Notes under the pieces: generated by a model
The model's input: the letters and a program-made list of their open reading frames with translations, nothing else
Databases searched by the model: none
What the model was told of the DNA's origin: nothing
Position numbers and translations under genes: made by a program
Shown here: positions 62,202 through 64,000 of the stretch, in pieces
Position numbering within the stretch: position 1 is the stretch's first letter
Layout of the letters: each line of letters opens with the position of its first letter
Assembly (NCBI GenBank): GCA_002682825.1
Contig: NOKP01000003.1
Location: 620,001 to 684,000, forward strand
Length of the DNA stretch: 64,000 bases
Source of the DNA: Neonectria sp. B-13
Lineage: Eukaryota > Ascomycota > Sordariomycetes > Hypocreales > Nectriaceae
Direction of reading: 5' to 3'

Positions 62202-63180
62202 TCATTGAAGCCCCGACGACCGTCCTCCTAGGGATTGGGCAACTAACCACATCACGGAATTGTTGAAGATGAATCCGTCACCGGGGTTCAAAAAAGCCGG
62301 CACTGTGAGAGACTCCTCAGGCGGCTTGAGGCTGTCACACAAGTGCGAGCCAGGGATAAAGCGTTTAGCGCCTTTGTCCATTGTCGGCGGAGTGGTGGCG
62401 ACTAACATTGCAATGCCCGTGTCCTGGCCGATTTTATACTGATCGGGTGTCTTACTCTGGAATGCGTTGGAATGAAATCTCAGTGGAGGTCCTGCGTGGA
62501 GGCGCCGGGTCGGACAGAAAATATGAGGGTGCTGCTCAGTTGTAGCATGGAGGTAGACGAGATCATGTTCTGGCCAACTCAAAATTTCTGCTCCTGTGCT
62601 AGGATTCGCCCGGCAACGGCACGGAAGCGCTTCTGACTAAAGACGTTCTCGATAAAAGCCTTGGATTTACCCAGGAGATCCATGACACACTTGGCCTACA
62701 CAGCAGAAAAACCCCGTCGGTGTGGTTAGGGTTGTGGAGGAAGCCATCGAGATAAGGCTCGGTCTCCAACTTGACTTGCTCAAGATATTTGGCAGGCACG
62801 ACACCGCCGATAATTCAGGTACCAACCTTGATCACGCTGGCAAGCACCTCATCGATCAAGGCGGTTGCGTTGAACCACTCGAGGGCGAGAATGAGGCGTG
62901 TCCGGTCGTCATTGATTTCTAACAGAGTAGCGTCATCCAGAGGTATCGCCTTGACTTTGATTTCATGAGCCTCAGGCAAGATCTCGGAGCTGATTGAAGC
63001 ACATGACGAATCCAGAGAGTCTTGAAAAGAGAGAGTTTGAACAGCGTGGTTGATCAGGGTCTTGTCGGCCAGAATGGTGCTTCTGTCCGTGCTGATAGGT
63101 ACTGTTTTGAGCCGCAATCGGCGCTTCACTTGACCTAACAACAATAACAACGTCTGTCTGTGCGTCCGGTTTCTTTCCAC
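62202..63180 (-). pseudogene. Decayed phytanoyl-CoA dioxygenase (PhyH) family gene
   Basis: Read on the minus strand, the first part (63180 to 62815) ends LALEWFNATALIDEVLASVI and hits TGA. The same frame resumes GGVVPAKYLEQVKLETEPYL and LHNPNHTDGVFL. After a frame change comes MDLLGKSKAFIENV and FRAVAGRILAQ. After another frame change come FCPTRRLHAGPP, IGQDTGIAMLVATTPPTMDK, AKRFIPGSHL and FLNPGDGFIF. This is the order of the Fe(II)/2-oxoglutarate PhyH fold. The iron motif that should read HxD is HSN, and the second His near the C terminus is not found. One stop, two frameshifts without room for introns and lost metal ligands mark a pseudogene. The upstream boundary is uncertain. Confidence 0.75.
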
Positions 63181-64000
63181 ACGCTCACTTCGCTAAGTAC
63201 TCTGTGCAATTAACTCAATTATGGAGAACCACCTTTTTATTGCAACAACAAGAGTAGCGAGTGTTGGCAACTGCTTGGCCAATTGCCCATATTTCCTACG
63301 TATTTGTATTCTTTTACCCACCCCAACCGACGTACCACAGGTCAAATACCATTCTTCTCCTTCTGACACACATCAGACCCGACATTAGCCTCGACACTGT
63401 GGCCTTGCTGCTTGGAAAAGTCGACTTTGAGCGGCACCTCGGCGTGTTTCGGAGAAGGCATGCAAGAAGCTGAACTCCAAGGATCCCTTTTCACATCCCC
63501 ATTTACCCACTGGGCCAATTGGTAACTCATGATGTTTTGTCGAGGAGACGAAGCTAGGGCATGTATATTAGAGATGGTTGTCAAACTTGTTGCACCAGGA
63601 GAAATGAAGACTAACCTTCGGGAGCTTGATGCTGGTCGTGGCCCATTGTGTATTGTGTCAGAGGAGAACCAAGAGGTCAAGATAGAAATGTATGAACTGG
63701 GATTTGCGGAGAAATCGGATTCAAATGTTAAATCTATATGGCAAATAACTAAGGTAGGGGGAATGATACTTATAACTGCTCACACGACCAAGTCCCTCCC
63801 TTCAGGTATGAGAATAACAAATGAATTGTTCTCTCTGACTGGATCATTTTGTTTCACAAAGTAACGCGCTTAAACAAAGGGCCCGTTTTGGGATTGGACG
63901 TTTTGAGCACCGGCCTGAGTTGTCGTGGACTCCCTGGTTACAGTTCTGCGGAGCAACCATTCAGATAAAAGGCCCTGTGAGCAGCAGTCTTCCGGCCCGC
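63181..64000. other. Right end, no supported gene
   Basis: Two frames of about 110 codons overlap on opposite strands (63342-63680 and 63529-63864). Neither has a recognisable domain, signal peptide or splice continuation. A gene entering from beyond the window cannot be excluded. Confidence 0.4.

Noticed and set aside
63342..63864. Overlapping opposite-strand frames at the right end
   Set aside because: Neither shows family similarity. They may be noise or part of a gene beyond the window, so no call is made.

Overview
The window is filamentous ascomycete nuclear DNA. Genes are interrupted by 45-170 bp introns with GTAAGT/GTATGT-type donors and CTAAC/CTGAC-type branch points. The gene content (Sch9 kinase, catalase-peroxidase KatG, CBM18 chitin deacetylase, MFS siderophore transporter, Zn2Cys6 regulator, P450) fits a Sordariomycete. 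Hypocreales is my guess, but the genus cannot be fixed from the sequence alone. I built gene models by hand from reading frames and splice signals. Every multi-exon model below sums to a multiple of three and joins recognisable protein sequence across each junction. || Layout. Positions 1-14,100 are a housekeeping block: glucose-6-phosphate isomerase (-), AGC kinase Sch9 (-), COPI beta-prime subunit (+), and a tiny Cys-rich protein gene (+). Positions 15-19.4 kb carry a GPI-anchored secreted protein (-) and a secreted three-CBM18 chitin deacetylase (-). Positions 19.4-26.4 kb are a 7 kb stretch in which I find no gene. Positions 26.4-39.7 kb hold sparse transport and surface genes: an intronless siderophore MFS transporter, a sugar MFS transporter, a DUF7136-like secreted protein, a chitinase relic, a Ser/Gly/Asp-repeat GPI protein and an alpha/beta hydrolase. 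|| Positions 40.3-55.3 kb are dense accessory DNA: a P450 (-), an ACS-family (nicotinate/allantoate type) MFS symporter (+), a Zn2Cys6 regulator (-), a SnoaL-like protein (+), an alpha/beta hydrolase (-), a class III CoA-transferase (+) and an intradiol ring-cleavage dioxygenase (+). Together these look like a substrate-specific catabolic cluster: uptake, regulation, ring opening, CoA activation or transfer, and hydrolysis. The likely substrate is an aromatic or N-heteroaromatic compound. Identity and boundaries are inference. || Positions 56.0-61.4 kb hold a divergent, intron-rich Obg-like ATPase (Ola1/YchF) paralogue (-) and KatG (-), whose C terminus -SRL resembles a peroxisomal signal. Positions 62.2-63.2 kb carry a decayed phytanoyl-CoA dioxygenase pseudogene (-). 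Nothing convincing follows to the end of the window. No tRNA, rRNA, CRISPR or intact transposon was found.
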